Part shown: positions 27,335 to 36,076 of the stretch, one piece after another
Layout: each line of letters opens with the position of its first letter
Numbering within the stretch: the first letter of the stretch is position 1
From: Bdellovibrio sp. ZAP7
GTDB lineage: Bacteria; Bdellovibrionota; Bdellovibrionia; Bdellovibrionales; Bdellovibrionaceae
Direction: 5' to 3'
Length of the DNA: 64,000 nucleotides
Assembly: GCF_006874645.1 (NCBI RefSeq)
Contig: NZ_CP030082.1
Location: forward strand, 1,364,001 to 1,428,000
Position numbers and translations under genes: made by a program
The notes under the pieces: generated by a model
What the model was told of the DNA's origin: nothing
Databases searched by the model: none
The model's input: the letters and a program-made list of their open reading frames with translations, nothing else

Positions 27335-28332
27335 AGAATCTATTTAAAAATAAAATCACCTGGGCCGTTGTCGCTGTGTTAGTTCTGGGCGGTGGTGGAT
27401 ACTACTCCTGGAATCAAAGTAAGCAAAATGAAGTGACATACAAACGCCTGCCCCTAAAAAAAGGCAATATCGAAGTTACGATTTTGGCGACGGGAACGGT
27501 GCAACCCGAAAACCGTCTTGAGATCAAAGCTCCGGTGGCGGGGCGTATGGAGCAAGTCCTGGTTCGTGAGGGACAAAAGGTCGTGAAAGGTCAAATCATC
27601 GCGATCATGAGTTCGACGGAAAGAGCTGCGATGCTGGATGCAGCCCGAGCGAAAGGTGCTGAAGAGTACAAGCGTTGGGCGGATCTTTATCTTGCCACTC
27701 CGATCATGGCGCCGATTTCAGGAACGATCATTTTAAGAAGTGTTGAACCCGGTCAAACTTTCACCACGGCTGACGCGATTTTGACGATGTCAGATCGCTT
27801 AACCGTCAAAGCCCAAGTGGACGAGACTGATATTTCCCAAATCAAATTAAAAGAACAGGCCGAAATCGTTTTGGATGCTTATCCCGGCGAGAAAATCAAA
27901 GCCACGGCTGACCAAATTGCTTTCGACTCAAAAACCGTCAACAGTGTGACGACTTATATCGTTGATGCTTTACCGGAAGGTAAAACTCCGGAGTTCATGC
28001 GCTCGGGGATGACAGCGAACGTGACTTTCTATGTGAAGAATAAAAAAGATATCCTGGTTGTAGCCAGTGAAGCTCTGCGTGTGCAAAGTGGATCCACGTA
28101 CTTGATGATCCAGGGTGCTGATGGCAAGCCTCAGAACCGTGAAGTTAAAGTCGGTATCACTGACGGAAAATTGACGGAAATCCTAGAGGGCGCAGAAGAG
28201 GGCGAAATTGCCATGGTTCAGGAAGTGAAATTGTCTTCCGGTGGCAAACAAGGTTCAAATCCCTTTTCACCATTCGGCAACAAGGGTGGCAGCAATCGTA
28301 AATCTGGAGGCGCCGGCGGTCCTCCAAGATAG
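27331..28332 (+). CDS. macA: MacA-like periplasmic adaptor (membrane fusion protein)
   Basis: About 333 residues with an N-terminal membrane anchor (A-V-V-A-V-L-V-L-G-G-G-G-Y-Y). The lipoyl halves are visible as V-A-G-R-M-E-Q-V-L-V-R-E-G-Q-K-V and A-P-I-S-G-T-I-I, then the beta-barrel (V-D-E-T-D-I-S-Q-I) and membrane-proximal domain. Only about 40 residues separate the lipoyl halves, so the long coiled-coil hairpin that normally docks to TolC is almost absent. The C-terminus is Gly/Ser/Asn-rich. I chose ATG 27331, which overlaps the tolC stop. Confidence 0.9.
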   Translation: MKNLFKNKITWAVVAVLVLGGGGYYSWNQSKQNEVTYKRLPLKKGNIEVTILATGTVQPENRLEIKAPVAGRMEQVLVREGQKVVKGQIIAIMSSTERAAMLDAARAKGAEEYKRWADLYLATPIMAPISGTIILRSVEPGQTFTTADAILTMSDRLTVKAQVDETDISQIKLKEQAEIVLDAYPGEKIKATADQIAFDSKTVNSVTTYIVDALPEGKTPEFMRSGMTANVTFYVKNKKDILVVASEALRVQSGSTYLMIQGADGKPQNREVKVGITDGKLTEILEGAEEGEIAMVQEVKLSSGGKQGSNPFSPFGNKGGSNRKSGGAGGPPR

Positions 28333-28367
28333 TTTTAAGTTATTAAACGTTTGATTGTGAGCAGATT

Positions 28368-30314
28368 ATGATTGAAATTAGCGGCATAAAAAAATCATAT
28401 AAAATGGGAGACAACATCGTCGAGGCCCTTCGAGATGTGACTTTGACCATTGAAGATGGCGACTTTGTCGCAATCATGGGACCTTCGGGCTCTGGTAAGT
28501 CGACGCTGATGCATATCTTGGGTTTATTGGACGTGCCGACAGCGGGCTCCTATAAACTTCATGGTCGCGAGGTTTCAAAACTTTCTGAAGATGAGCTCGC
28601 GATCTTACGCCGCGATGAAATCGGTTTTATCTTTCAGCAGTTCAATCTGCTGCCAAGAATGCCGGCGTGGCAAAACGTGTCTTTGCCGCTTTTATATTCT
28701 GAAAAGAAATTTGATTTCTCTAAGGCCGAAGTGCTTCTGGGAAAAGTAGGCTTGGGCACTCGGGGTGATCATAAACCGAATGAGTTATCAGGTGGTCAGC
28801 AGCAACGTGTGGCAATCGCACGGTCTTTAATTAATAATCCTCGTATCATTTTCGCCGATGAACCCACAGGAAACTTGGACTCGAAAAGTGAAAAAGAGAT
28901 CATGGATATTCTAAAATCCTTGAATGCTCAAGGTATCACGGTCGTTATCGTCACCCACGAAGAAGAAATCGGGGCGCAAGCCAATCGCTTGATCCGTATG
29001 CGTGACGGCGTCGTGCAAAGTGACGAGCGTAAAGTGCCTTTGAATAAAAGCAACGCCCCGCTATCGGATCAGTCCTTGGATTCAGCTTTTCACTTTGGCG
29101 AGTTGATTGAGCACTTCCACCAAGGTTGGAAAACGTTGGCAGCCAACAAAGTTCGTTCAGGACTTTCCATGCTGGGTATTTTGATTGGTGTCGCAGCAGT
29201 CGTCACTATGCTGGCATTGGGCGCAGGCGCGCAGCAATCGATTGAAAAGCAATTGTCATCTATGGGCTCTAATCTTTTAATTTTGCGCGCGGGGAATGTG
29301 CGTGTGGCGGGGGTTGCCCAGGAGTCGGGCGTAAGGATTCGTATAACCACCGATGACGTGGCAGCCTTGAAAGCCCAAATCCCTTCGATTAAAAATATTG
29401 TTTCAAATGTAAATGGACGGGGCCAAGTTACTTATCTTAATAAAAACTGGAATACCTCCGTTGTAGGGGTATCGACGGCATTTGTCGAGGTAAGAAACGC
29501 AGAACCTGTGTTAGGCCGTTTTTTTTCGGATGACGAAAATCAACGCCGCGCTTTGGTGGCGGTCATTGGCAGAACTGTTTCAAGAGAGCTATTCGGTGAT
29601 AAATCCCCGATGGGCGAAGTGATCAAAATTAATAAAATCAATTTCACCGTGATCGGAATGCTCCCAGAAAAAGGTGCGCAAGGTCCGAATGACCAAGACG
29701 ACCGCATCGTCATTCCCGTGCAAACCGCAATGTATCGCATGTTTGGTAAGAACTACGTGGACTCTGTCGACGTTGAGGTTGCGCAAAAAGAATTGATCGA
29801 CGAAACTCAATCCTCACTGAAGGAAGTTTTAAATAAACGCCATCGGGTGCCTTTGTCTGCTCAAAGCGATGCGTTCCAAATCTTCAACATGGCGGACCTT
29901 CAGCAAGCGATCGAAAGCAGCAGTAAAACCATGTCGATGCTTTTAAGCTCCATCGCCGCTATTTCATTGTTGGTCGGTGGTATCGGGATCATGAACATTA
30001 TGTTGGTGTCGGTCACAGAAAGAACTCGTGAGATCGGTCTGCGCAAAGCCGTCGGCGGCCGCAAGATAGATATCTTAATGCAATTCCTGGCAGAATCCGT
30101 CGTGGTTTCGGTGATCGGTGGATTGTTGGGGATTGCTCTGGCCTGGGGAGTAACTGCAGGCTTAGCGGCAGCAATGGGTTGGCCCATGTCCATCTCTGCA
30201 AATGCAGTGGGCCTGTCCTTCTTTTTCTCTGCCTTCATCGGCATCGTCTTCGGTCTTTACCCGGCAAAGAAAGCCTCAGAACTTCATCCGATCGATGCCC
30301 TTCGCCACGAATAG
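28368..30314 (+). CDS. macB: MacB-type ABC transporter (ATPase plus permease)
   Basis: 648 residues, the length of E. coli MacB. The N-terminal ATPase has Walker A G-P-S-G-S-G-K-S-T, signature L-S-G-G-Q-Q-Q-R-V, and Walker B I-I-F-A-D-E-P-T-G. A first membrane helix near residue 265, a large periplasmic domain, and three C-terminal helices with R-E-I-G-L-R-K-A-V-G-G-R-K follow. It drives export of macrolides, peptides or lipoprotein-like substrates through the adaptor and TolC. The last codon and stop lie inside the long inverted repeat at 30309. Confidence 0.94.
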   Translation: MIEISGIKKSYKMGDNIVEALRDVTLTIEDGDFVAIMGPSGSGKSTLMHILGLLDVPTAGSYKLHGREVSKLSEDELAILRRDEIGFIFQQFNLLPRMPAWQNVSLPLLYSEKKFDFSKAEVLLGKVGLGTRGDHKPNELSGGQQQRVAIARSLINNPRIIFADEPTGNLDSKSEKEIMDILKSLNAQGITVVIVTHEEEIGAQANRLIRMRDGVVQSDERKVPLNKSNAPLSDQSLDSAFHFGELIEHFHQGWKTLAANKVRSGLSMLGILIGVAAVVTMLALGAGAQQSIEKQLSSMGSNLLILRAGNVRVAGVAQESGVRIRITTDDVAALKAQIPSIKNIVSNVNGRGQVTYLNKNWNTSVVGVSTAFVEVRNAEPVLGRFFSDDENQRRALVAVIGRTVSRELFGDKSPMGEVIKINKINFTVIGMLPEKGAQGPNDQDDRIVIPVQTAMYRMFGKNYVDSVDVEVAQKELIDETQSSLKEVLNKRHRVPLSAQSDAFQIFNMADLQQAIESSSKTMSMLLSSIAAISLLVGGIGIMNIMLVSVTERTREIGLRKAVGGRKIDILMQFLAESVVVSVIGGLLGIALAWGVTAGLAAAMGWPMSISANAVGLSFFFSAFIGIVFGLYPAKKASELHPIDALRHE

Positions 30315-30397
30315 GTACGGACACACTTTGTCCATAACCGATTGTTCTTTTTAATTACCGGGAACGGTTTATGGACAAATGGTGTCCGTACCTATTC
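30309..30397. repeat. Long inverted repeat between convergent genes
   Basis: Left arm 30309-30340 and right arm 30365-30397 are reverse complements except for one AC/CA swap and one extra base; both outer ends read GAATAGGTACGGACAC. The loop is about 24 bases. Both convergent genes (macB and the Dus gene) end with GAA-TAG inside the arms. It probably acts as a bidirectional terminator or mRNA stabiliser. The arm sequence looks like a dispersed (REP/MITE-like) element, which needs a genome search. Confidence 0.85.
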
Positions 30398-31342
30398 GGT
30401 AACTTTTAGAAGGTGGGAGTGGAATTCTTGGGGTTTTTTTAAGATCTTGATTTGGTCGAAAACTTCTTTTGCCTCGGTATTTTTCAACGACAAAGCCTTC
30501 AACCACTGTTTCGTGCGGGAAACTGCGAAATAGTCATTGATGTACTCAGTGCTGGCAGCAAAGAACTGCGGAAGCAAAGGCTTCGCACGTTGCCAGTTCA
30601 TTTCTTCGACAGTCTCTTGTTTGAGGCTTTGTTTGATCTGTTTAAAAATAAACGGGTTGCTCATCACTCCACGGCCAATCATGTAATCGTCGCAGCCCGT
30701 GACTTCCACGCAGCGGTGAAAATCATGAACATTCCAGATTTCGCCATTCGCGATAATCTTGATCTTAGTTTTTTCTTTAATGCGAGGGATCCATTCCCAG
30801 TACGCAGGTGGTTTGTAACCATCTGTCTTTGTACGGCAGTGGATCGTCAGCCAGGAAGCGTTCGCTGCTTCAACTGCTTGCGCAATGTCAATACATTTTG
30901 TGGGATCGTCAAAACCCAGACGGATTTTCGCAGTCACTGGTACGTGAGCTGGTACAGCCTTACGAACTGTATCCACGATCGTGTGAACACGGTCGCAGGA
31001 TTTTAGCAACGAAGCGCCACCATCGTGACGGTTCACAGTTTTAGCTGGGCAGCCAAAATTCAAATCAATACCTAAGGCTCCGAGTTTGACGGCACGTTCA
31101 GCATTCAAAGCTAACGGCTCGGCTTGACCTCCTAAAAGCTGTACGAACACCGGTGTGCCCCAGCGTGTGCGGGAGCCCGTGCGAAGTTCAGGACAGTTTT
31201 TAAGAAACACGCTCTCGGGATGCAGGCGATCGGTGACGCGTAAGAATTCTGTCACGCACTGATCCACGCCACCGATCTGAGTAAGAGTATCTCTCATCAC
31301 CCAGTCGACAACACCTTCCATCGGAGCCAAGAAAAGCTTCAT
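30392..31342 (-). CDS. dusC: tRNA-dihydrouridine synthase (DusC-like)
   Basis: 316 residues. L-F-L-A-P-M-E-G-V-V-D starts the FMN barrel. L-N-F-G-C-P-A-K-T-V-N carries the catalytic Cys. V-T-A-K-I-R-L-G, I-H-C-R-T-K and M-I-G-R-G follow. M-E-G-V-V-D and D-L-N-F-G-C-P match the DusC branch, which modifies U16 of tRNA. It is the leading ATG-start gene before the EVE and YchJ genes on this strand, each only 0-3 bp apart, so they likely form an operon ychJ-EVE-dus transcribed leftward. The last codons lie in the inverted repeat. Confidence 0.92.
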   Translation of the reverse strand: MKLFLAPMEGVVDWVMRDTLTQIGGVDQCVTEFLRVTDRLHPESVFLKNCPELRTGSRTRWGTPVFVQLLGGQAEPLALNAERAVKLGALGIDLNFGCPAKTVNRHDGGASLLKSCDRVHTIVDTVRKAVPAHVPVTAKIRLGFDDPTKCIDIAQAVEAANASWLTIHCRTKTDGYKPPAYWEWIPRIKEKTKIKIIANGEIWNVHDFHRCVEVTGCDDYMIGRGVMSNPFIFKQIKQSLKQETVEEMNWQRAKPLLPQFFAASTEYINDYFAVSRTKQWLKALSLKNTEAKEVFDQIKILKKPQEFHSHLLKVTE

Positions 31343-31344
31343 GT

Positions 31345-31803
31345 CTAGAGTCCGCCCATCTTTTTCACGATATCAAAATGCTTTTTATCCACAGGCTGCA
31401 CGGAAAGGCGGGAACCTTTGGCCAAAACCAGCATGTCTGACAATTTCGGGTTATCGCGAAGCTCTTGCAAAGAAACGATCTCAGAAAATTTCTGAACGTA
31501 TTCCACTTGCGTGCAATACCAGATGGGTTTTTCTTTGGTCGCTTTGGCATCAAAGTATTCAGATTTTTTATCAAACTGGGCTTTATCTGGCTCTGCCACG
31601 TGAGAAATACGGGCAAGGCCAGCGACACCAGGTGGTTCGGCATTGGAGTGATAGAACAAAACCATATCGCCCACTTGCATATCTTTTTGCATAAAGTTGC
31701 GAGCTTGGTAATTGCGCACACCTTCCCACCAGGTCGTTGAATCTTTTTTCAACTGATCGATGGAGTAAACGTCAGGCTCAGATTTCATCAACCAATATTT
31801 CAT
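31345..31803 (-). CDS. EVE domain protein
   Basis: 152 residues. The EVE (PUA-like) fold is recognised by M-K-Y-W-L-M-K-S-E-P at the start, W-W-E-G-V-R-N-Y-Q-A-R-N near residue 26, V-L-F-Y-H-S-N near 49 and P-P-G-V-A-G-L-A. EVE proteins are thought to bind modified cytosine or adenine in nucleic acids. Its start overlaps the YchJ stop by 4 bases, and the Dus gene follows by 2 bp. Confidence 0.9.
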   Translation of the reverse strand: MKYWLMKSEPDVYSIDQLKKDSTTWWEGVRNYQARNFMQKDMQVGDMVLFYHSNAEPPGVAGLARISHVAEPDKAQFDKKSEYFDAKATKEKPIWYCTQVEYVQKFSEIVSLQELRDNPKLSDMLVLAKGSRLSVQPVDKKHFDIVKKMGGL

Positions 31804-32201
31804 GACTGCGCCTCTTTAGTTTCTTTCACTTTGCCGGATTTAAAGAACCATTGGCCCTCTTGACGGCGGAAAGTGGAAACTTCGTGATGAACGTATTCTT
31901 CGTCATCAACGGAATAGAAAGCTTTGAATTCAACAGTTCCTTTGTTGGCTTTTTCTTCAGCTTTAATAATTTCAAGTTTTAAGAATTTAGCGCGCTCGGC
32001 CCATTCTTGGTTCGCTTCATCATCGATGTCGCCCAAAGATTGAGGGTCGGTTGTATCGCGCAAGTACTGCATTTGATTTTTCGCAAAAGCAGCATAACGA
32101 GAACGCATCAAGGCTTCCGCCGTTGGCGCTGTCGCTTTTCCAGAGTGGTAGACACCACAACATTCACTATAGTTTTTGTCGGATCCGCATGGGCATTTCA
32201 T
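31800..32201 (-). CDS. ychJ: YchJ family protein with SEC-C zinc motif
   Basis: About 133 residues. The N-terminal C-P-C-G-S-D-K-N-Y-S-E-C-C-G is the SEC-C zinc motif, and L-M-R-S-R-Y-A-A-F with W-F-F-K-S-G-K define the YchJ/UPF0225 (NTF2-like) domain. The function is not settled. I chose ATG 32201; an in-frame GTG 18 bases earlier is possible. It heads the leftward operon with the EVE and Dus genes. Confidence 0.87.
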   Translation of the reverse strand: MKCPCGSDKNYSECCGVYHSGKATAPTAEALMRSRYAAFAKNQMQYLRDTTDPQSLGDIDDEANQEWAERAKFLKLEIIKAEEKANKGTVEFKAFYSVDDEEYVHHEVSTFRRQEGQWFFKSGKVKETKEAQS

Positions 32202-32255
32202 AGGGAGGCAACCTAACACAGTGCGCGCCCAAAAAGCACCTGCAAAAGCAAAATT

Positions 32256-32333
32256 GCCCTCTCTTTGGGAGTCCAGATTCGGCAGGGAACGCGGCGCATC
32301 CCCAATGGGTACGGCGTACCTTTTTGAGAGGGC
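32256..32333. promoter_or_regulatory. Structured intergenic element (three-helix fold)
   Basis: GCCCTCTC (32256-32263) pairs with GAGAGGGC (32326-32333), closing a 62-base interior that contains GGTAC-GGC-GTACC and a possible TTGGG/CCCAA helix. It lies between the divergent ychJ and SDR genes. It could be a leader RNA for either. I could not match it to a known riboswitch. Confidence 0.35.
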
Positions 32334-32365
32334 AGGCCCTACAATAATTTCATTGTGAGGTGCGT

Positions 32366-33127
32366 ATGCAAAGATGGGCTCTGATTACTGGGGCAACGGC
32401 GGGTATTGGTTGGGCGACAGCAGAGGCTTTAGCGGCTCAACATTTTTCATTAATTATCACAGGTCGCCGCATGGACAGGCTTGATGAATTGGAAGCCACT
32501 CTTCATAAAAAATTCCCTCAGATCAAAGTCATCAAAGCCAGCTTTGACGTTTCTGATCGTTTTGAAGTGAGTGAATTTATGAAAGCCCACCAAGCGGATT
32601 TGCCAAACGTGGAAGTGCTTGTGAATAATGCGGGCCTGGCAAAGGGCACCGACAAAATGCAAGACGGCTCTTTGGATGACTGGGAGACGATGATCGATAC
32701 GAACATCAAAGGTTTGCTTTTCATCACTCGCGGAGTGGTTGAACACATGGTCAAAAAAAATTCCGGCCACATCGTAAACTTGGGTTCCGTTGCGGGCCGA
32801 TGGACCTATCCGGGCGGGGGAGTGTACTGTGCTACTAAATTTGCCGTGCGTGCACTTTCAGAGGGCCTGCGTATGGATTTGCTGGGCACGAAAGTCCGCG
32901 TAACCAATATTGAGCCCGGCATGGTTCACACTGAGTTTTCATTTGTACGATTTGATGATCAAAAGAAGGCAGACAAAGTTTACGAAGGTATGATGCCACT
33001 TGAACCCAAGGACGTGGCAGAAACAATTGCTTGGTGCGTGGCTCGTCCGGCGCATGTGAACATACAAGAACTTGTGATTTACCCAACGGACCAGGCGCAT
33101 GTTGGAATGGTCAACAGGAGGTCGTAA
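32366..33127 (+). CDS. SDR family oxidoreductase (YdfG-like)
   Basis: About 253 residues. The cofactor loop T-G-A-T-A-G-I-G near residue 10 with R-R after strand 2 predicts NADP(H). N-N-A-G, the catalytic Ser in L-G-S-V-A-G, and Y-C-A-T-K form the tetrad. E-P-G-M-V-H-T-E-F-S-x-V-R-F resembles YdfG, the serine/3-hydroxy-acid dehydrogenase. GAGG five bases upstream supports ATG 32366. It is followed with no gap by fumC. Confidence 0.92.
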   Translation: MQRWALITGATAGIGWATAEALAAQHFSLIITGRRMDRLDELEATLHKKFPQIKVIKASFDVSDRFEVSEFMKAHQADLPNVEVLVNNAGLAKGTDKMQDGSLDDWETMIDTNIKGLLFITRGVVEHMVKKNSGHIVNLGSVAGRWTYPGGGVYCATKFAVRALSEGLRMDLLGTKVRVTNIEPGMVHTEFSFVRFDDQKKADKVYEGMMPLEPKDVAETIAWCVARPAHVNIQELVIYPTDQAHVGMVNRRS

Positions 33128-34510
33128 ATGAGTTTCCGTACAGAGAAAGACACCATGGGGGATGTGCAAGTTCCCGCTGATAAATTTTGGGGCGCGCAAA
33201 CCCAACGTTCGACTGAAAATTTCAAAATCGGTGGCGATAAATTCCCGCGCGAGATGATTCGTGCCTTGGGCATCCTTAAAAAAAGTGCGGCCCTGACAAA
33301 TCAAAAGCTGGGCATCTTGGATGCGAAAAAAGCCGACGTTATTGTCAAAGCCGCCGATGAAGTGATCTCTGGAAAACTTGATGCGCATTTCCCGTTGGTT
33401 GTGTGGCAAACAGGTTCGGGCACTCAGACCAATATGAATGCCAATGAAGTTATCGCCAATCGCGCCATGGATATGATGGGCGTAAAACTTCCCTCCAAAG
33501 AAATTCATCCGAATGATGACGTGAACAAAGGCCAGTCCTCGAATGATACTTTCCCGACGGCGATGCACATTGCAGTCGGCGAACAGGTTTATCACCGTCT
33601 GATTCCGATGATGGAAAAACTTTATCTGGCTCTTTCAGAAAAACAAAAAGAGTTTAACGATATCGTAAAAATCGGTCGCACACATTTGATGGATGCAACT
33701 CCGCTTACGTTAGGACAAGAGTTTTCAGGTTACTCGACACAAGTAAAACATGGCATTCGCCGAATTAAAAACACTCTGCCGCATCTTCATGAGTTGGCAC
33801 TGGGTGGAACTGCCGTTGGGACGGGACTTAATACTCATCCAAAATTCGCAGTCGAGGCAGCCGCGGAAATCGCACGCGAGACAAAAATTCCATTTGTATC
33901 CGCAGAAAACAAATTTGAAGCCTTAGCCAGTCACGATGCCTTGGTTGAAGTCAGCGGGGCATTAAACACCATCGCCGTTTCTTTGATGAAAATCGCGAAT
34001 GACATTCGCTTGTTGGGTTCTGGACCACGTTGTGGTATTGGAGAGTTGCATTTACCAGAAAACGAGCCGGGCAGTTCGATTATGCCGGGCAAAGTGAATC
34101 CCACTCAGTGCGAGGCTATGACTATGGTCTGTGCGCAGGTGATGGGAAATCACGTCGCTGTGACTATCGGAGGAGCGACGGGGCACTTTGAATTGAATGT
34201 GTTTAAGCCTGTGATCGTGTTTAACGTATTAAACTCAATACGTTTGATCTCAGATGCCTGTGAGTCGTTTGTCGATCACTGCGTGTCGGGAATTGAAGCG
34301 AATCAGAAGCAAATTAAAAAGCATCTCGACAACTCGTTGATGCTGGTAACGGCGCTGAATCCTAAGATTGGGTACGACAATTCGGCGAAAATCGCTAAAA
34401 CTGCCCACAAAAATGGCACTACGCTGCGCGAAGAAGCCATCAATCTTGGACTCCTCAGCGGCGAAGAATTTGATAAACTAGTTAGACCTGAAGATATGGT
34501 TGGCCGATAG
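33128..34510 (+). CDS. fumC: Fumarate hydratase class II
   Basis: 460 residues. TCA-cycle enzyme converting fumarate to malate; no iron-sulfur cluster. Signatures are [34 protein letters not shown], and the superfamily signature [11 protein letters not shown] with the catalytic Ser. AGGAGG lies within the end of the SDR gene, whose stop abuts the ATG. Confidence 0.97.
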   Translation: MSFRTEKDTMGDVQVPADKFWGAQTQRSTENFKIGGDKFPREMIRALGILKKSAALTNQKLGILDAKKADVIVKAADEVISGKLDAHFPLVVWQTGSGTQTNMNANEVIANRAMDMMGVKLPSKEIHPNDDVNKGQSSNDTFPTAMHIAVGEQVYHRLIPMMEKLYLALSEKQKEFNDIVKIGRTHLMDATPLTLGQEFSGYSTQVKHGIRRIKNTLPHLHELALGGTAVGTGLNTHPKFAVEAAAEIARETKIPFVSAENKFEALASHDALVEVSGALNTIAVSLMKIANDIRLLGSGPRCGIGELHLPENEPGSSIMPGKVNPTQCEAMTMVCAQVMGNHVAVTIGGATGHFELNVFKPVIVFNVLNSIRLISDACESFVDHCVSGIEANQKQIKKHLDNSLMLVTALNPKIGYDNSAKIAKTAHKNGTTLREEAINLGLLSGEEFDKLVRPEDMVGR

Positions 34511-34534
34511 GCCCCTTAAGACCGGAGTACGTAG

Positions 34535-35470
34535 TTGATTAATGAGTTACTGAAGAAGGCAAGTTGGTTGAGCAATGAGGACATCCGTCCTTACGTGTTC
34601 GTGCGTGAAGAAAATGAAATTGCTCAGCCTGGCTCTTTTCATAAACTCGATTGGTTCAAACAAAGTCCGATCTTTAAAGATCCCCTCGACATCACTGAGA
34701 TTGCTTTTGCTGATCGTATTTTATCCATCGAAGAGCGGGCATTTGGTCCCTCCAATATGGCGATGCCTCGTTGGGTTTTCTATGACTGTGCGGTGATGCC
34801 AGGATTTGTTGCGGGATTTGCGGCTCGCCCAAAGGTGCTTTCCAAGCTGGTTCGCGAGGTTTTGGATCCGAAAAAATACCCCGCGTCACTGAGTCCCATC
34901 AAAGCTTCCAAAGTTTTAAAGGAGATCGAATCCCTTGACGAGATGGATTGGGTCCCACTTTCTTTGTTTATTATTATCCCCACAATGCACAAAGGGGAGT
35001 GGGTGGCTCACAACCTATGCTCGGTTAATTCGTTATTACCGAAGGAAGAGCAGTTTTATGGGCTGGGCTTCCTCTCGAAAGCCTTCGGTTTGTGGTATGC
35101 CAATGTCGAGCAGTGCTCTGGGATGACTCAATGGGGCAGCCCAGCATTGAAGCTTCATTCGCATTATGGACATTTAGAGGTGATTGGGGCTTACGCTCCG
35201 GTGCATTCTCATGCTAAAACTATAACTTACCGTGTTCGAGTTAATACTCATTGTTGGGAGAAGTTTTTCAATAAAGAGGAAGACTTGGCGTTTTTGGAAC
35301 ACTACGGACCGACAGGGACGTTCATTGATCCAAAAGACGAAACCAGCATGTTGGGCTTCCAACAACGTATCGAACGCGAAGAGGGTCCTTTCTTTTTAAG
35401 CGCCGGTGAAATTGCGCAGAAAAAGTTAGAGGACAAGCTAATGATTTATCAATTGAAACAACAATACTAG
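34535..35470 (+). CDS. Protein of unknown function
   Basis: 311 residues, TTG start with CGGAG eight bases upstream. There is no signal peptide. A hydrophobic stretch near residue 145 (W-V-P-L-S-L-F-I-I-I-P-T-M-H-K-G-E-W) is probably a buried strand. H-Y-G-H-L-E-V-I-G-A-Y-A-P-V-H-S-H-A-K-T contains several histidines and might bind a metal or ligand. No family is recognised. It is 24 bases after fumC and 13 bases before the Zn-ribbon gene, so it probably shares their transcript. Confidence 0.75.
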   Translation: MINELLKKASWLSNEDIRPYVFVREENEIAQPGSFHKLDWFKQSPIFKDPLDITEIAFADRILSIEERAFGPSNMAMPRWVFYDCAVMPGFVAGFAARPKVLSKLVREVLDPKKYPASLSPIKASKVLKEIESLDEMDWVPLSLFIIIPTMHKGEWVAHNLCSVNSLLPKEEQFYGLGFLSKAFGLWYANVEQCSGMTQWGSPALKLHSHYGHLEVIGAYAPVHSHAKTITYRVRVNTHCWEKFFNKEEDLAFLEHYGPTGTFIDPKDETSMLGFQQRIEREEGPFFLSAGEIAQKKLEDKLMIYQLKQQY

Positions 35471-35483
35471 GATAGGAATAGAA

Positions 35484-35921
35484 ATGACGATGAATACTTT
35501 GCCGCCAGTAGCGAAATCTTTTTTTGCATTCTGTAAAAAATGTGATGCTGATAGATACCATGTAGTTTTGGCACACACGTCGGCAACTTCTGCAAAAATC
35601 AAATGTGAGATTTGCGGTTCTCAAAAAACTTATTCTCTTCCTAAAGCTCAGACTAAAACTGGCAAACCTTTGACAGGTGCTGCAGCTAAAAAACGCGAAC
35701 AAACTTTGAACTCGCGCAAATCATCTCATAAAAACGAATACGAAATGTTGATGGCGAACGGTGGTTCCACTGCGACTTACAACATGAAGGGCAAATTCGA
35801 GAAAAACACGAAATTGCAACATCCTAAATTCGGTTTGGGTTTCATCAAAGATGCAGCTTCTGACAAAATCGAAGTTGTTTTCGAAGATGAGGTTCGTACA
35901 CTTATCCACAACCGCGTATAG
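35484..35921 (+). CDS. Zinc-ribbon protein with PcrA/UvrD-type C-terminal Tudor-like domain
   Basis: 145 residues. Cys17, Cys20, Cys41 and Cys44 form a zinc ribbon (C-K-K-C ... C-E-I-C), followed by a basic linker (A-A-K-K-R-E). The C-terminal about 40 residues (L-Q-H-P-K-F-G-L-G-F-I-K-D ... I-E-V-V-F-E-D-E-V-R-T-L) resemble the Tudor-like domain that ends PcrA/UvrD and binds RNA polymerase. The next gene is a UvrD-family helicase that lacks that domain, so the two may act together. Function inferred, not shown. Confidence 0.7.
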   Translation: MTMNTLPPVAKSFFAFCKKCDADRYHVVLAHTSATSAKIKCEICGSQKTYSLPKAQTKTGKPLTGAAAKKREQTLNSRKSSHKNEYEMLMANGGSTATYNMKGKFEKNTKLQHPKFGLGFIKDAASDKIEVVFEDEVRTLIHNRV

Positions 35922-35989
35922 GCAATTGCCTGCGAAATAAGCTCCAGGAGCGAATTTCGTGAGTTACGCTTAACAGCAAACATTGATTG

Positions 35990-36020
35990 GCGTCGCATGA
36001 AAGTGCGACGCTTTATTTTT
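35990..36020 (+). terminator. Rho-independent terminator (first of two)
   Basis: GCGTCGCA / TGCGACGC stem with a short loop and TTTATTTTT tail. It is immediately followed by a second terminator. Confidence 0.75.
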
Positions 36021-36024
36021 CTAA

Positions 36025-36060
36025 TGCGTCGTACGGAAGTACGACGTTTTTGTTTTTTTA
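36025..36060 (+). terminator. Rho-independent terminator (second of two)
   Basis: CGTCGTAC / GTACGACG stem around GGAA with a TTTTTGTTTTTTT tail. The tandem pair isolates the helicase gene from upstream transcription; its own promoter must lie very close to its start. Confidence 0.75.
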
Positions 36061-36076
36061 AGATAGACTGGATTTC

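Noticed and set aside
32939-33595. A 218-codon minus-strand frame
   Set aside because: Antisense to the SDR and fumC genes, which have complete family motifs; no ribosome site.
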